From a virus: DNA of 64,000 bases. The position numbers were made by a program, and so were the translations under genes. Where the stretch lies: positions 1 through 64,000 of the IMG/VR virus record IMGVR_UViG_3300042731_001312; one strand, 5' to 3'. The notes beneath the pieces were generated by a model, which saw only the letters and a program-made list of their open reading frames with translations, was not told the origin of the DNA and did not search any database. This document shows positions 1-8,532 of the stretch, piece after piece (position 1 is the first letter of the stretch; the number at the start of each line of letters is the position of its first letter).

Positions 1-67
1 CAGCTCCGACTACGGCAGCTCCGACTACGGCAGCTCCGACTACGGCAGCTCCGACTACGGCAGCTCC
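1..67 (+). repeat. 15-bp tandem repeat encoding a Pro-Thr-Ala linker
   Basis: Four perfect copies of CAGCTCCGACTACGG and part of a fifth run from the window edge and presumably continue upstream. In the reading frame they encode an Ala-Pro-Thr-Thr-Ala repeat, a flexible linker between domains of the fibre-like protein. A similar 15-bp Thr-Pro-Ala linker (ACGACACAGGCTCCT, two copies) lies near 42361-42395 in another fibre gene, so such linkers are reused here. Perfect short repeats of this kind are prone to length change by slippage. Confidence 0.9.
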
Positions 68-611
68 TTCTATTTACACACTGACTTATGATGGTAACCA
101 AGCAACTGGTGGTAGCACCTCGCCTACTTCAGGCCCAATACCTCTAACAATAGCTGCAAACGGATTTACTAGGACGGGTTATTCATTCGTTGAATGGAAT
201 ACGGACGGTTCTGGTACGGGATCAGGTTACGGTGAAGGTGCATCTTGGATGGGAGCTGATGCTACACTATATGCAATATGGCAACAGAATACTACAACTG
301 CAGCGCCAATTGCACAGGACGTTAACTTCCAAAGTACAACTAAAAATCTAGCAGGTGCAGCAGGTAGCTTCGTAGATGTTATCAGTAGAGATAGCGGTAC
401 GGGTTCAGGCGTACCTTTCACATATACTTATGAATCCGGTAGTTCTGGAGCTGGTGCGGGTAAAATCTATTGGGCGACTGACGAATTTGGAACAACTCAA
501 ACATCCGCACCTACTTGGATTACAGGAGTTAGCGGCGGATTCGGTACTAACTTCGGTGGAATAGATAATACTGAGGGAAGTGTAACAGTAACATATACAG
601 AAAATAGCTAA
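1..611 (+). CDS. Modular adhesin/fibre protein, 5'-partial (Listeria-Bacteroides repeat and N-terminal part of a BACON domain)
   Basis: The frame is open from the left edge, so the first internal ATG (249) is not the start. In order it encodes the Pro-Thr-Ala linker, then about 70 residues matching a Listeria-Bacteroides (InlB B-type) repeat (starts YTLTYDGN, then GYSFVEWNT, ends ADATLYAIW), then a BACON-like beta-sandwich (APTWITGVSGG, then GSVTVTYTENS). These are extracellular adhesion modules, so a tail fibre or capsid decoration role is likely. The protein stops in the middle of the BACON domain; its missing C-terminal strands are encoded at the start of the next gene in the same frame. 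Domain calls are by eye. Confidence 0.75.
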   Translation, partial: APTTAAPTTAAPTTAAPTTAAPSIYTLTYDGNQATGGSTSPTSGPIPLTIAANGFTRTGYSFVEWNTDGSGTGSGYGEGASWMGADATLYAIWQQNTTTAAPIAQDVNFQSTTKNLAGAAGSFVDVISRDSGTGSGVPFTYTYESGSSGAGAGKIYWATDEFGTTQTSAPTWITGVSGGFGTNFGGIDNTEGSVTVTYTENS

Positions 612-629
612 AAATTAATACAGAATAAA

Positions 630-1661
630 ATGGCAGGACCTTTACCAGGATTAAGCAGAACAGCATATTTAGTAATTACACACCCAGATAACGGTGATGT
701 TAAAGATGTGTTGACAATTACACAGGCGGCGATCGTAACAACTCAACCGCCACAACCTACTTTTACATGGGCATTAGGAGGCGGATTTAATGGTGACGGT
801 GTTAATCCTACCCCAGGGAATCCATCATCATACCAAGGATCTACTACTTCAGGAAATTTATCAAACACTGATCCTGATTCAGTTGCTGCTGGTACATTTA
901 GCTTATGGGCAGCACATCAGGATGCAAATGGCAATAACATTACATCGGCTCCCTCCGGTGGATGGTCTCAATATTTAACCACACCGACTTATATCTACTT
1001 TATCGCTGCTACTTGGGTTTCCTCTGCTAATAAATGGGAGTTTTCGTTTCAAGTTGATAGCGCTGATAGTGGATTCCCCAATGACGCAAATAATGACGTT
1101 ATAGGTAATATTTATTGTACAGTTACCGGTTCTAATATTGGCTATAGTGTAATTATTGATGCAGTCCAATCATGTCACGTCGCTGGGACTGTGATAAATC
1201 TGGCGGACGGTACGACTAAACTAGTAGAAAACCTACAAGTGGGTGATATATTAGCATCTTATGATATTTCTGGACTTGGACATGATGAAACAAGCTCAAC
1301 TTGGCAAGAATACTCAAGCCAACTTAATCAATTCTCTGCTTCATCACAATCTGCTGAAGTTGTGGCAATCCAAAGCTCTGAATTCGGTAAATACGTTAAC
1401 TTTAATAACGGTTTAACAAAGGTTACAGAAGAGCACCCTGTATTAATAAAAGACTCTGCTAATAATGTATCATTTAAACAAGTGGTTGATGTAGTTATTG
1501 GGGATTCATTCTATATTAATGACACATGGGTTGAGATTACATCTAAAGAAGTAGTTGAAGAAACAATTACAGCATATACAATAGATGTTGAGGAACGCGA
1601 TGTATATGTTGCAGATGGTATCTTATGGCATAATGCCGCTAACTTACAAAAAGTATTCTAA
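630..1661 (+). CDS. Virion-type protein with C-terminal Hint (intein/hedgehog-like) domain
   Basis: 343 residues. Residues 7-35 look like the last two strands of a BACON domain (AYLVITHPDNG, then VLTITQAA). The middle part is unrecognised. Residues 182-335 form a Hint domain: catalytic Cys182 (SCHVAGTVINLADGT), the block-B TxxH motif (TEEHPVL) and a terminal His334-Asn335. The Asn is followed by Ala336, not Cys, Ser or Thr, and only eight residues follow, so ordinary protein splicing is not expected; self-cleavage at Cys182 or at the terminal Asn is the family's other chemistry. The gene follows the adhesin gene by 18 bases in the same frame, with an A-rich leader typical of gene starts here. 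Role in the virion is inferred from context. Confidence 0.75.
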   Translation: MAGPLPGLSRTAYLVITHPDNGDVKDVLTITQAAIVTTQPPQPTFTWALGGGFNGDGVNPTPGNPSSYQGSTTSGNLSNTDPDSVAAGTFSLWAAHQDANGNNITSAPSGGWSQYLTTPTYIYFIAATWVSSANKWEFSFQVDSADSGFPNDANNDVIGNIYCTVTGSNIGYSVIIDAVQSCHVAGTVINLADGTTKLVENLQVGDILASYDISGLGHDETSSTWQEYSSQLNQFSASSQSAEVVAIQSSEFGKYVNFNNGLTKVTEEHPVLIKDSANNVSFKQVVDVVIGDSFYINDTWVEITSKEVVEETITAYTIDVEERDVYVADGILWHNAANLQKVF

Positions 1662-1681
1662 TAAAAATTAAACATATAAAA

Positions 1682-2257
<576 letters not shown>

Positions 2258-2259
2258 TT

Positions 2260-2610
2260 ATGAAGCATATCAAACCGCTTAACGAATTTAAGGCTACAGA
2301 TATTAAAGCCGTGCATGAGTCTGATAAGACTCCTACTATGCTATTAGCAGATGAAATCGAAGGAGCTGAATACCACATGGCATTTAGTGACGGAGAAAGT
2401 GTTGAGGCTAGATCTACTAAGAAAACATGGGACGATGGTGTACCTGTACTTAAGTATATCGCCAGAGCTCCTAAGAAATACGTAGACTTGCCGAAAGGTA
2501 AATTTGAGGTGGTTATTGACGATAAATACGGATGGTATTACTGGCAACACAAAGGCGTCTGGTATGGTATGGAGACTGACGACGATACAGTACCTCCATT
2601 TGAATATTAA
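2260..2610 (+). CDS. Small protein with capsid-targeting-like N-terminus, function unknown
   Basis: 116 residues starting KHIKPLNEFKATDIK, which shares the Lys/hydrophobic/N-x-F opening of its neighbours. The start at 2260 is two bases after the upstream stop; an in-frame ATG at 2242 lies inside the upstream gene and is less likely. The rest (AEYHMAFSDGESVEA; FEVVIDDKYGWYYWQHKG) looks like a compact beta-rich domain. No family recognised. The position among acidic and capsid-targeted proteins suggests a head-internal protein; this is inference. Confidence 0.65.
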   Translation: MKHIKPLNEFKATDIKAVHESDKTPTMLLADEIEGAEYHMAFSDGESVEARSTKKTWDDGVPVLKYIARAPKKYVDLPKGKFEVVIDDKYGWYYWQHKGVWYGMETDDDTVPPFEY

Positions 2611-2612
2611 CT

Positions 2613-2675
2613 ATGAAAAAAGTAAAACAAATATTTTGGGAATACTGGATTCAACCCTGGAACCCGATACATTAA
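2613..2675 (+). CDS. Possible 20-residue aromatic micro-protein
   Basis: An ATG two bases after the preceding stop begins a short frame with three Trp in 20 residues (KKVKQIFWEYWIQPWNPIH). It fills the gap before the next ATG at 2684. Spacing to both neighbours is typical of genes here, which favours translation, but the length gives little statistical support. It could also simply be leader sequence. Confidence 0.3.
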   Translation: MKKVKQIFWEYWIQPWNPIH

Positions 2676-2683
2676 TTAAGACT

Positions 2684-3109
2684 ATGAAACACATTAAACT
2701 ATTTGAACAATTTATTAATGAGGGCATGAAGCCAGGTAAAGATACTGAGCTTGCTAATGCTATCATTAAAGCACTCTATGCAGAAAGAGACACCGAAGAA
2801 GGTGCTGCAATTTCTAGACTTGGAGGTAGAGAATCATTACCCGGAGGTACTGCTGATGAAATGATGTATCTAAGTGGATTTGATAAGGACTCAGTTAAGG
2901 CTGTAGCAAAAGGCAGAGTAAGAGTGCCTTCTAAATTTATGATGGGTGAATTAATCGCAGCAGCTGCCGACAATGGTAATAGTTATTATTTTGACGGTGA
3001 GTTTGTTGAAAACTCTAAAAGCATTCCAGGTACTAAAAAAGGTATGCCATTTAGAGATTTTATCGACACTCTAGTTAAGGCTGGTATTATCGAAGCTCCT
3101 TCGTATTAA
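2684..3109 (+). CDS. Head-internal protein candidate with capsid-targeting-like N-terminus
   Basis: 141 residues. The N-terminus KHIKLFEQFINEGMKPG is the closest in this block to the T4 internal-protein signal (MKTYQEFIAEA), including an I-x-E site of the kind cut by the T4 prohead protease. I chose 2684 because it restores this motif; the upstream extension of the frame runs through the previous gene. The rest is Ala/Gly-rich and probably helical, with no recognised family. The gene ends 25 bases before a rho-independent terminator, so it closes the operon. Confidence 0.7.
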   Translation: MKHIKLFEQFINEGMKPGKDTELANAIIKALYAERDTEEGAAISRLGGRESLPGGTADEMMYLSGFDKDSVKAVAKGRVRVPSKFMMGELIAAAADNGNSYYFDGEFVENSKSIPGTKKGMPFRDFIDTLVKAGIIEAPSY

Positions 3110-3133
3110 GATCTAAGTAATTTTAAACTTTTT

Positions 3134-3174
3134 AAAGAGTCTATGTATAACATTAGTAACATAGACTCTTTTTT
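3134..3174 (+). terminator. Rho-independent terminator
   Basis: A perfect 13-bp stem (AAAGAGTCTATGT pairing with ACATAGACTCTTT) with a 12-base loop, followed by a T run. It ends the 1682-3109 operon. The next start codon lies only a few bases beyond the T tract, so the downstream gene must be transcribed by readthrough or from a promoter overlapping the hairpin. Confidence 0.9.
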
Positions 3175-3176
3175 AT

Positions 3177-3683
3177 ATGCCTAGAATTCCGGTAGATTTA
3201 ATTTATATGCAGATGGCTTATCAGATAGCCAAGCTCTCGTATGCTAAACGCAGGCGCGTTGGCTGTATTATCGTTAAAGATAAGCAGATTATTTCAACAG
3301 GATATAACGGTACACCACATGGCTTTGATAATGGTTGTGAAGAGGAACAAGTGCGTTATTACGAAAATCCTGACCACGCTCTAACATTAGAAGAAAAAGG
3401 ATATACTTGTGATAATGGTTGCTGTTCAAAAGAGGTAACTAAAAGAGAAGTCTTACACGCAGAGTCTAATGCACTTGCTAAAATTAGTAAGTCCACGCTA
3501 AGCTCAGAGGGCGCAGATCTTTATACAACAACATGTCCATGTTTTGACTGCGCAAAATTAATTATTCAATCAGGTATCAAAAGAGTATTCTACTCAGAGG
3601 ACTATAGAGATATGTCAGGTGTAGATCTATTAAAACAAGCTGGTATCGAAGTAAATGAGGTAATATGCTGGAACGCGGAGTAA
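3177..3683 (+). CDS. cd: dCMP deaminase
   Basis: 168 residues. Converts dCMP to dUMP, supplying substrate for thymidylate synthesis, as T4 cd does. The zinc-dependent deaminase motifs are present: His94-Ala95-Glu96 and the PCxxC motif with Cys122 and Cys125. An extra Cys-rich insert (TCDNGCCSK) precedes the HAE motif, as in phage-type enzymes with a second zinc site. The N-terminus (IYMQMAYQIAKLS) fits the family's usual opening helix, supporting the start even though it lies right at a terminator T tract. The gene overlaps the following helicase by 19 bases, indicating a shared transcript. Confidence 0.93.
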   Translation: MPRIPVDLIYMQMAYQIAKLSYAKRRRVGCIIVKDKQIISTGYNGTPHGFDNGCEEEQVRYYENPDHALTLEEKGYTCDNGCCSKEVTKREVLHAESNALAKISKSTLSSEGADLYTTTCPCFDCAKLIIQSGIKRVFYSEDYRDMSGVDLLKQAGIEVNEVICWNAE

Positions 3684-5398
3684 CCGAAATTATAGACCTA
3701 GCACTAGAGCAGAATATATTCGGTAAGGACTTCCAATTTAGAGAGGGCCAAAGAGAAGTTATTGAGGCTATCTGCAATCACTATCTACAGGATCCAGAAG
3801 GCACTATCATTTTAGATGCTCCAACTGGAAGCGGTAAATCACTAATTGCTATGTGGTCCGCACACATTCTTAAAGAATTAGGCAAACGCGGGTATTTGGT
3901 CACATCTGATCTGATGCTACAAGATCAGTATGAAGAAGACTTTAAACAATTCAAATTGGATTGGCCCAGTATTAGAGGTGTGGATAACTATGAATGTATT
4001 GTAAATGATCTGCCATTCTCACTAGGTGACTGTAAGATGAAAGGTATCGGGTATGAACAAGCCGAACAACTCTCTTGCTGGAATCAATGTGGGTATCTTC
4101 AGGCTAGGCGGCGCGCGAAGGAGCTACCTGTAGCTCTCTTCAACTATTCATATTATCTAATACAAAGGAATTATGTAGAGGATAAGATGGAAGAACAGGA
4201 CAGAGAAGTACCGTTTCCTATGAGAGACTTTGTATTCTTTGATGAAGCACATAAGGTAGACAGTATTGTACAATCACACTTTAGTCCTAGGATAGACACT
4301 AGTACACCTAAGTTATTTAGAGAAGTAAACAGGTTTATACAGAAACATGGATTGGAAGCTTCCTGGGTATCTGATAACAGAATAGAAGACATCGTTGACC
4401 GCTTAATGCGGGAAGACGATCACCAAGAGCTTATGAAGCACATCAGCGAGTTCAGAGGTATTGCCGTGGTATATCGCAAGGTCAGACAAGCGGCCCTGAA
4501 GCGTAGTAAACGCCAGTATCGGTCTGGTGATGTGCCCAAAGAATGGCAGCAATTTTTCGGACGAATGGACAGGCTTAAAGACATCTGGTGCAAGTTTGAT
4601 GACTATCATGACATAATTAAGGAGCTTGGCACGGATGCGATCGTTATTAAGAAGATGGAGAATGAGGTGCAGTTCTTATGTTTGGAAGAGGCAATGATGA
4701 TTGATAAATTCTTACAGAAGAAGAGTGGCTTTAAAGTCTTTATGTCAGCAACGTTGGGTGATATTAGAGCATTTGCAAAACATACTAAGATGGGTAATGC
4801 AAAGGTGATTAGAATGGACAACAAATTTTCCTACAAAAAATCCCCCATCGTTTTCGTCAATAGGCACAAACTGTCTTTTAGAGAACGCGAACAAAATCTC
4901 CCCAAAGTAGTAGAGACACTAGACAAGATCTTAGAGAAACATAAAGGACAAAGCGGCATCATTCATGCAGGGTCCTATGAGTTCATGGACTACATCAATG
5001 CTAAATCTAAACACAAGTTCAGTTTTATCACCTATGACTCTGCAAAAGAACGTAGTGGTGCGATCGAACTCTTCAATAAGATAGATGGTAAAATATTGGT
5101 GGGACCATCACTACTAGAAGGTCTGGATTTAAAGGACGAGAAGTCTAGATTCCAGATCTTTTTTAAAGTACCATATCCATCATTAGGCGACCCGCTAGTA
5201 AAGGCCAAGATGAGTTCATTCCCAGGCTGGTATGATTGGAAAACAGGTATTGCTATTCAGCAGGGTGCTGGTAGGAGCATTAGATCTAAAGATGATTGGG
5301 CAGTTACGTATATTCTGGACGCGTGTTTTAGAAGCTTGATAAATAAAGAGGGATTCTTTCCACCGTCATTTACTAATAGGATTAAAACAATTTATTAA
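3665..5398 (+). CDS. XPD/DinG-like superfamily 2 DNA helicase with iron-sulphur cysteines
   Basis: 577 residues. Walker A at 52-59 (APTGSGKS), DEAH box at 193-196, and a C-terminal helicase motif near GAGRSIRS. Between the first motifs are four cysteines, Cys111, Cys123, Cys138 and Cys142, positioned like the iron-sulphur cluster of XPD and DinG helicases, which unwind DNA 5' to 3'. T4 itself uses different helicases (Dda, gp41, UvsW), so this is an addition relative to T4. It overlaps dCMP deaminase upstream and abuts the oxygenase-like gene downstream (TAATG), suggesting a nucleotide/DNA metabolism operon. Confidence 0.85.
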   Translation: MLERGVTEIIDLALEQNIFGKDFQFREGQREVIEAICNHYLQDPEGTIILDAPTGSGKSLIAMWSAHILKELGKRGYLVTSDLMLQDQYEEDFKQFKLDWPSIRGVDNYECIVNDLPFSLGDCKMKGIGYEQAEQLSCWNQCGYLQARRRAKELPVALFNYSYYLIQRNYVEDKMEEQDREVPFPMRDFVFFDEAHKVDSIVQSHFSPRIDTSTPKLFREVNRFIQKHGLEASWVSDNRIEDIVDRLMREDDHQELMKHISEFRGIAVVYRKVRQAALKRSKRQYRSGDVPKEWQQFFGRMDRLKDIWCKFDDYHDIIKELGTDAIVIKKMENEVQFLCLEEAMMIDKFLQKKSGFKVFMSATLGDIRAFAKHTKMGNAKVIRMDNKFSYKKSPIVFVNRHKLSFREREQNLPKVVETLDKILEKHKGQSGIIHAGSYEFMDYINAKSKHKFSFITYDSAKERSGAIELFNKIDGKILVGPSLLEGLDLKDEKSRFQIFFKVPYPSLGDPLVKAKMSSFPGWYDWKTGIAIQQGAGRSIRSKDDWAVTYILDACFRSLINKEGFFPPSFTNRIKTIY

Positions 5399-5991
5399 TG
5401 GCATTTAGTTTAACAATTATAGATAATTTTTATAGTAACCCAGAGGAGGTTAGACAATTTGCACTAGAGCAAGACTTTGAAGTAGATGGTAATTATCCAG
5501 GCCACAGGACCGTACCACATCTATCAGAGTCGGTAAAAGATTATTTTGCTAAACATTTAAGCCCAGTACACGGCGAGATCTATTGGCCAGATCCAGAGCA
5601 CGTAGAAAGCTACTGCGGTTCATACCAATATACTACATCTAGGGATAGAACCTGGATTCATGCAGATGGTACAACCACTTGGGCTGGTATAATTTACTTG
5701 ACACCTGACGCACCACTCTCTGGTGGGACCGGATTATTTAGACACAAGAAGACTGGGTTATACGGCACGCCAAGATTAGAAGACGGTAGAGTTAATCAAC
5801 CCCTGTTAGATGTGGTATATGAAGATGCTCAAGACTATACCAAATGGGAGATGACTGATCGAGTGGCTAATGTGTTTAATAGACTAGTGGTTTATCGTGG
5901 TGATTACTTCCATGCTTCATTAGACTACTTTGGCACAAACAAAGAGAACGGCAGACTATTTCAAACATTTTTCTTTAATACTGAATTTTAA
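5398..5991 (+). CDS. 2-oxoglutarate/Fe(II) oxygenase-like protein
   Basis: 197 residues. The pattern HAD (His88, Asp90), a distal His172 (RGDYFHAS) and Arg186 (GRLFQTFFF) matches the HxD...H...R iron and 2-oxoglutarate ligands of the jelly-roll dioxygenases. The region around GGTGLFRHKKTG is typical of a family common in marine T4-like phages. The substrate is unknown; protein, nucleic acid or small-molecule hydroxylation are all possible. The start codon overlaps the helicase stop. Catalytic residues appear intact, so an active enzyme is likely. Confidence 0.7.
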   Translation: MAFSLTIIDNFYSNPEEVRQFALEQDFEVDGNYPGHRTVPHLSESVKDYFAKHLSPVHGEIYWPDPEHVESYCGSYQYTTSRDRTWIHADGTTTWAGIIYLTPDAPLSGGTGLFRHKKTGLYGTPRLEDGRVNQPLLDVVYEDAQDYTKWEMTDRVANVFNRLVVYRGDYFHASLDYFGTNKENGRLFQTFFFNTEF

Positions 5992-5995
5992 AACT

Positions 5996-6214
5996 ATGGG
6001 ATTTAACAAGATGTTTCTACCAGAGGTAGAAGACCTAAAACAATTTTTAGCAGAACATGGCGAAGAACGTTTCTATGAGAGGTGGGTAGTCACCTTTATG
6101 AAACGAGATGCGATCATTGGGCCCGATGCCTCTTTCGAGTTTATTAAACAATTTCTAGATCGTGAGTATAACAATAATAAACCAAATAGTCAACTCAGCG
6201 TTGACCTTGGTTAG
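5996..6214 (+). CDS. Small protein, function unknown
   Basis: 72 residues, mixed charge and largely helical (LKQFLAEHGEERFYERWVV; FIKQFLDREYN). The start at 5996 is four bases after the oxygenase stop. An in-frame ATG at 5930 lies inside the oxygenase gene and is less likely. No family recognised. Confidence 0.6.
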   Translation: MGFNKMFLPEVEDLKQFLAEHGEERFYERWVVTFMKRDAIIGPDASFEFIKQFLDREYNNNKPNSQLSVDLG

Positions 6215-6233
6215 TAGATTAAATAAAAAAGAT

Positions 6234-6791
6234 ATGAGTACTACTGAGACTAAAGAAAAGATTCTAGTGTGGTCTAAGACCGAGAAGGCTGGCCAAATAG
6301 TAATTGTCGATCGTGTCGAGGGCGAGTTTACGTATTTTACAGATGGGTCACAGGTATTTACAAACGTAATACCTGAAGTATTAATAGAGGCTAAAGATAT
6401 GGCAGACGCGGAGAGACTTTCACAGCCATTTAATGCATCCGTTACTGATGAACCTCTAAATGTAGCCCCGGGACAGACACTTAAACAGACACAACCAGCA
6501 GGTGAAGTAAATGTGATGTTAGAGATGCTTAGAAAATTAAGCGCTAAAAATACTATTACAATGCCTCTAAATTTAAATATTCCATCTCAGGATGTTTATG
6601 AATTATTTAAAGATCAGATGGACATTACAAAGGCTGATTTAAATGAGCAAATTTTGCTATTAATTATGAGCCAGATAGATAACTTACAAGAACAATTAAA
6701 ACCACAAGCAGAAGAATTTATTAATAATTACTACAATGGCAGAAGAAACGCAAAACAACCAACAGGAGCAGCGCCCGATATTAACTTCTAG
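6234..6791 (+). CDS. Protein of unknown function, helical C-terminus
   Basis: 185 residues. The N-terminal third (VWSKTEKAGQIVIVDRVEG) looks like a small beta domain; the C-terminal part (MLEMLRKLSAK; ELFKDQMDITKADLNEQIL) is helical. The ATG at 6234 after an A-rich leader is preferred to 6162, which overlaps the preceding gene. It overlaps the next gene by 56 bases. The position in a T4-like genome suggests a virion or replication accessory, but nothing in the sequence decides this. Confidence 0.6.
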   Translation: MSTTETKEKILVWSKTEKAGQIVIVDRVEGEFTYFTDGSQVFTNVIPEVLIEAKDMADAERLSQPFNASVTDEPLNVAPGQTLKQTQPAGEVNVMLEMLRKLSAKNTITMPLNLNIPSQDVYELFKDQMDITKADLNEQILLLIMSQIDNLQEQLKPQAEEFINNYYNGRRNAKQPTGAAPDINF

Positions 6792-7182
6792 AAAACAAAG
6801 AAGGTATATGATGAAGCAACAAGGTGTTCTTAGATACCTTAGTAAGCTTCCATATTTAGGTGAGGTGAGAACTAAACTCAGACAACAGAACATGGAGAAT
6901 GGTAGAAAGATCCACCAACAACATGTTGATGCTAGCGAAGCTCGCAATGCTGCTAGATTAGAGCAAATTTTAGAGGGTTACACTAATGCTGACGGTGAAA
7001 GAGTGCCTGGCTTAAAAGATCAATGGTCTGCTCAAGGCTATAATGATAAAGAAATTGCAATGCTAGAAGAAGCATGGGCTCTAAGTGTGATTAAGGACAA
7101 AGAAACTTATCAGTCTGATAAGAAAAAAAGAAGAGCGTTACAAAAAGAAGCAAAGGCTTCTAGAGACGCTAGACAAAAATAA
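6736..7182 (+). CDS. Basic coiled-coil protein, function unknown
   Basis: 148 residues, strongly charged, with a basic stretch (SRKQRRYMMKQQG) near the N-terminus and a Lys/Arg/Ala-rich C-terminus (KKKRRALQKEAKASRDARQK). Mostly helical, so likely a nucleic-acid or protein-binding accessory. Starts inside the preceding gene in another frame, indicating translational coupling. No family recognised. Confidence 0.6.
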   Translation: MAEETQNNQQEQRPILTSRKQRRYMMKQQGVLRYLSKLPYLGEVRTKLRQQNMENGRKIHQQHVDASEARNAARLEQILEGYTNADGERVPGLKDQWSAQGYNDKEIAMLEEAWALSVIKDKETYQSDKKKRRALQKEAKASRDARQK

Positions 7183-7192
7183 TTTACAGTAG

Positions 7193-7516
7193 ATGATTAC
7201 TATTTCTATCGAGCCGGCTGACAACGGTGTGTTAAAATTTTTGATTGATGATAACGTCAATGGTGGCGGTGAAGAATTCACTTCAAGAACAGTATATGAT
7301 TTTGAAGGTCTTGCTGGTAGAGCAAATCAAGTTAAGTTCCTAAAAGACTTGATTCTGGATCTAGGTATGACCACCGGCAGTGAATTAGACCACGATAAAG
7401 TAGTAGTTAAAACTGAATGGGGTACTCAATATGTGCCCAGCGAAACAGAAATTAAATCAAGGATTGCAGCCTTGGAGAAGGAACTTAATAGGCTGCAGTC
7501 TTTAAGAAAGAAATGA
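7193..7516 (+). CDS. Small protein with C-terminal helix, function unknown
   Basis: 107 residues. An N-terminal beta-rich half (ITISIEPADNGVLKFLIDD) and a C-terminal heptad-like helix (EIKSRIAALEKELNRLQSL) that may dimerise. Its stop overlaps the next start as ATGA, typical of translational coupling. Confidence 0.6.
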   Translation: MITISIEPADNGVLKFLIDDNVNGGGEEFTSRTVYDFEGLAGRANQVKFLKDLILDLGMTTGSELDHDKVVVKTEWGTQYVPSETEIKSRIAALEKELNRLQSLRKK

Positions 7517-7920
7517 CACTAAAAATAGAAGGTGTTTGGTGTAAAACTAGGACTGAGTTTGAAAAACTAGCTAAGTCTGGTGATTATGATTTAACCATAT
7601 CTTACTTTGATATAGTAAATAGATTGGTTAAGAGCGACCCGTATAGCGAGGAGCCATCAGATATTATTGTCTCACTCTATATTAGAAGATTAATACAAAA
7701 ATTAATCGATGATACTATAGAATCGGAAAACGAAGAGGCAAAGTTGCTTTACATGTTTAAAAGCTTAGATGGCCCTGCCGTACTAAATTTTAAACAATTT
7801 ATAGCTGATCTAACGGCAGATCCCTATGATATGGATCTAATTATTATCAACAGATGTGACTATCCTAAAAGAGGTGTACTCAGTAAGTTTGATAATGTTA
7901 GATTTATAGACCATGATTAA
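7513..7920 (+). CDS. Protein of unknown function
   Basis: 135 residues, acidic, mixed alpha/beta. No motif recognised. Coupled to its neighbours at both ends (ATGA overlap upstream, 8-base overlap downstream), so it belongs to the same translational unit as 7193-8509. Confidence 0.6.
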   Translation: MTLKIEGVWCKTRTEFEKLAKSGDYDLTISYFDIVNRLVKSDPYSEEPSDIIVSLYIRRLIQKLIDDTIESENEEAKLLYMFKSLDGPAVLNFKQFIADLTADPYDMDLIIINRCDYPKRGVLSKFDNVRFIDHD

Positions 7921-8509
7921 ACATAAGATATTTACTAAAGGTGAATATGTACAGGCTCTAATCTCAACTACACAAAACCCTAATGTACTTATTCCGGTCC
8001 GCGCTCTGATCTACGACGTTAAGTTCGATGATGTAAACCCAAAGTATCAATTACGTATTAAGAAATTCTACGACAACATTGTCTTCTTGAAAAGATACCT
8101 GTTTGGTGGTAGATTCATTAGAGACTTTGAGGGTAAAGAAACCCGCATCAATTTAAAAAGACAAGAATATAAAACTGTTAAAGAGCTAGAAGATCGAGTT
8201 TTTGATGGTGATAAATGGAAGCAATATCTTATCACTGTTGACTCAGTTTTTTGTGTGAAGACCAAGGGTGAACAACAAGAACTATTTAATAAGATACAAG
8301 ACTTCCAAACAGAAGTGGCCTTAAAAGAACTCTATGAGCTTACAAATAGGTCTACGTATACTGGTCAATATTACTTCCATAGTAAAGGCGAATACGTAAA
8401 AGCTCTAGAAAAGTTTTTAGGTGAGAGATACCCTAAAGATAAAGATTGGGCAGATACTATACTTTATAGACCCGATCATACAGAATTAGACCGCGGAGAG
8501 TGGGTCTAA
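7913..8509 (+). CDS. Protein of unknown function, possible tail-assembly accessory
   Basis: 198 residues, rich in Lys, Tyr and Phe. Two similar segments occur near the ends (FTKGEYVQALIS at 8-19 and HSKGEYVKALEKFLG near 155-170), suggesting an internal duplication or a repeated helix. No family recognised. It is the last gene before a GATATATATAAA promoter-like motif and the tail operon. Confidence 0.6.
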   Translation: MIKHKIFTKGEYVQALISTTQNPNVLIPVRALIYDVKFDDVNPKYQLRIKKFYDNIVFLKRYLFGGRFIRDFEGKETRINLKRQEYKTVKELEDRVFDGDKWKQYLITVDSVFCVKTKGEQQELFNKIQDFQTEVALKELYELTNRSTYTGQYYFHSKGEYVKALEKFLGERYPKDKDWADTILYRPDHTELDRGEWV

Positions 8510-8532
8510 ACATAATATCCTGATATACGGCA

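Noticed and set aside
1-67. Short regular repeats that could suggest a CRISPR array
   Set aside because: The 15-bp units are contiguous, have no spacers and are in frame as a protein linker.
630-1661. Complete splicing intein
   Set aside because: The residue after the terminal Asn is Ala and almost no C-terminal extein exists, so only cleavage chemistry is likely.
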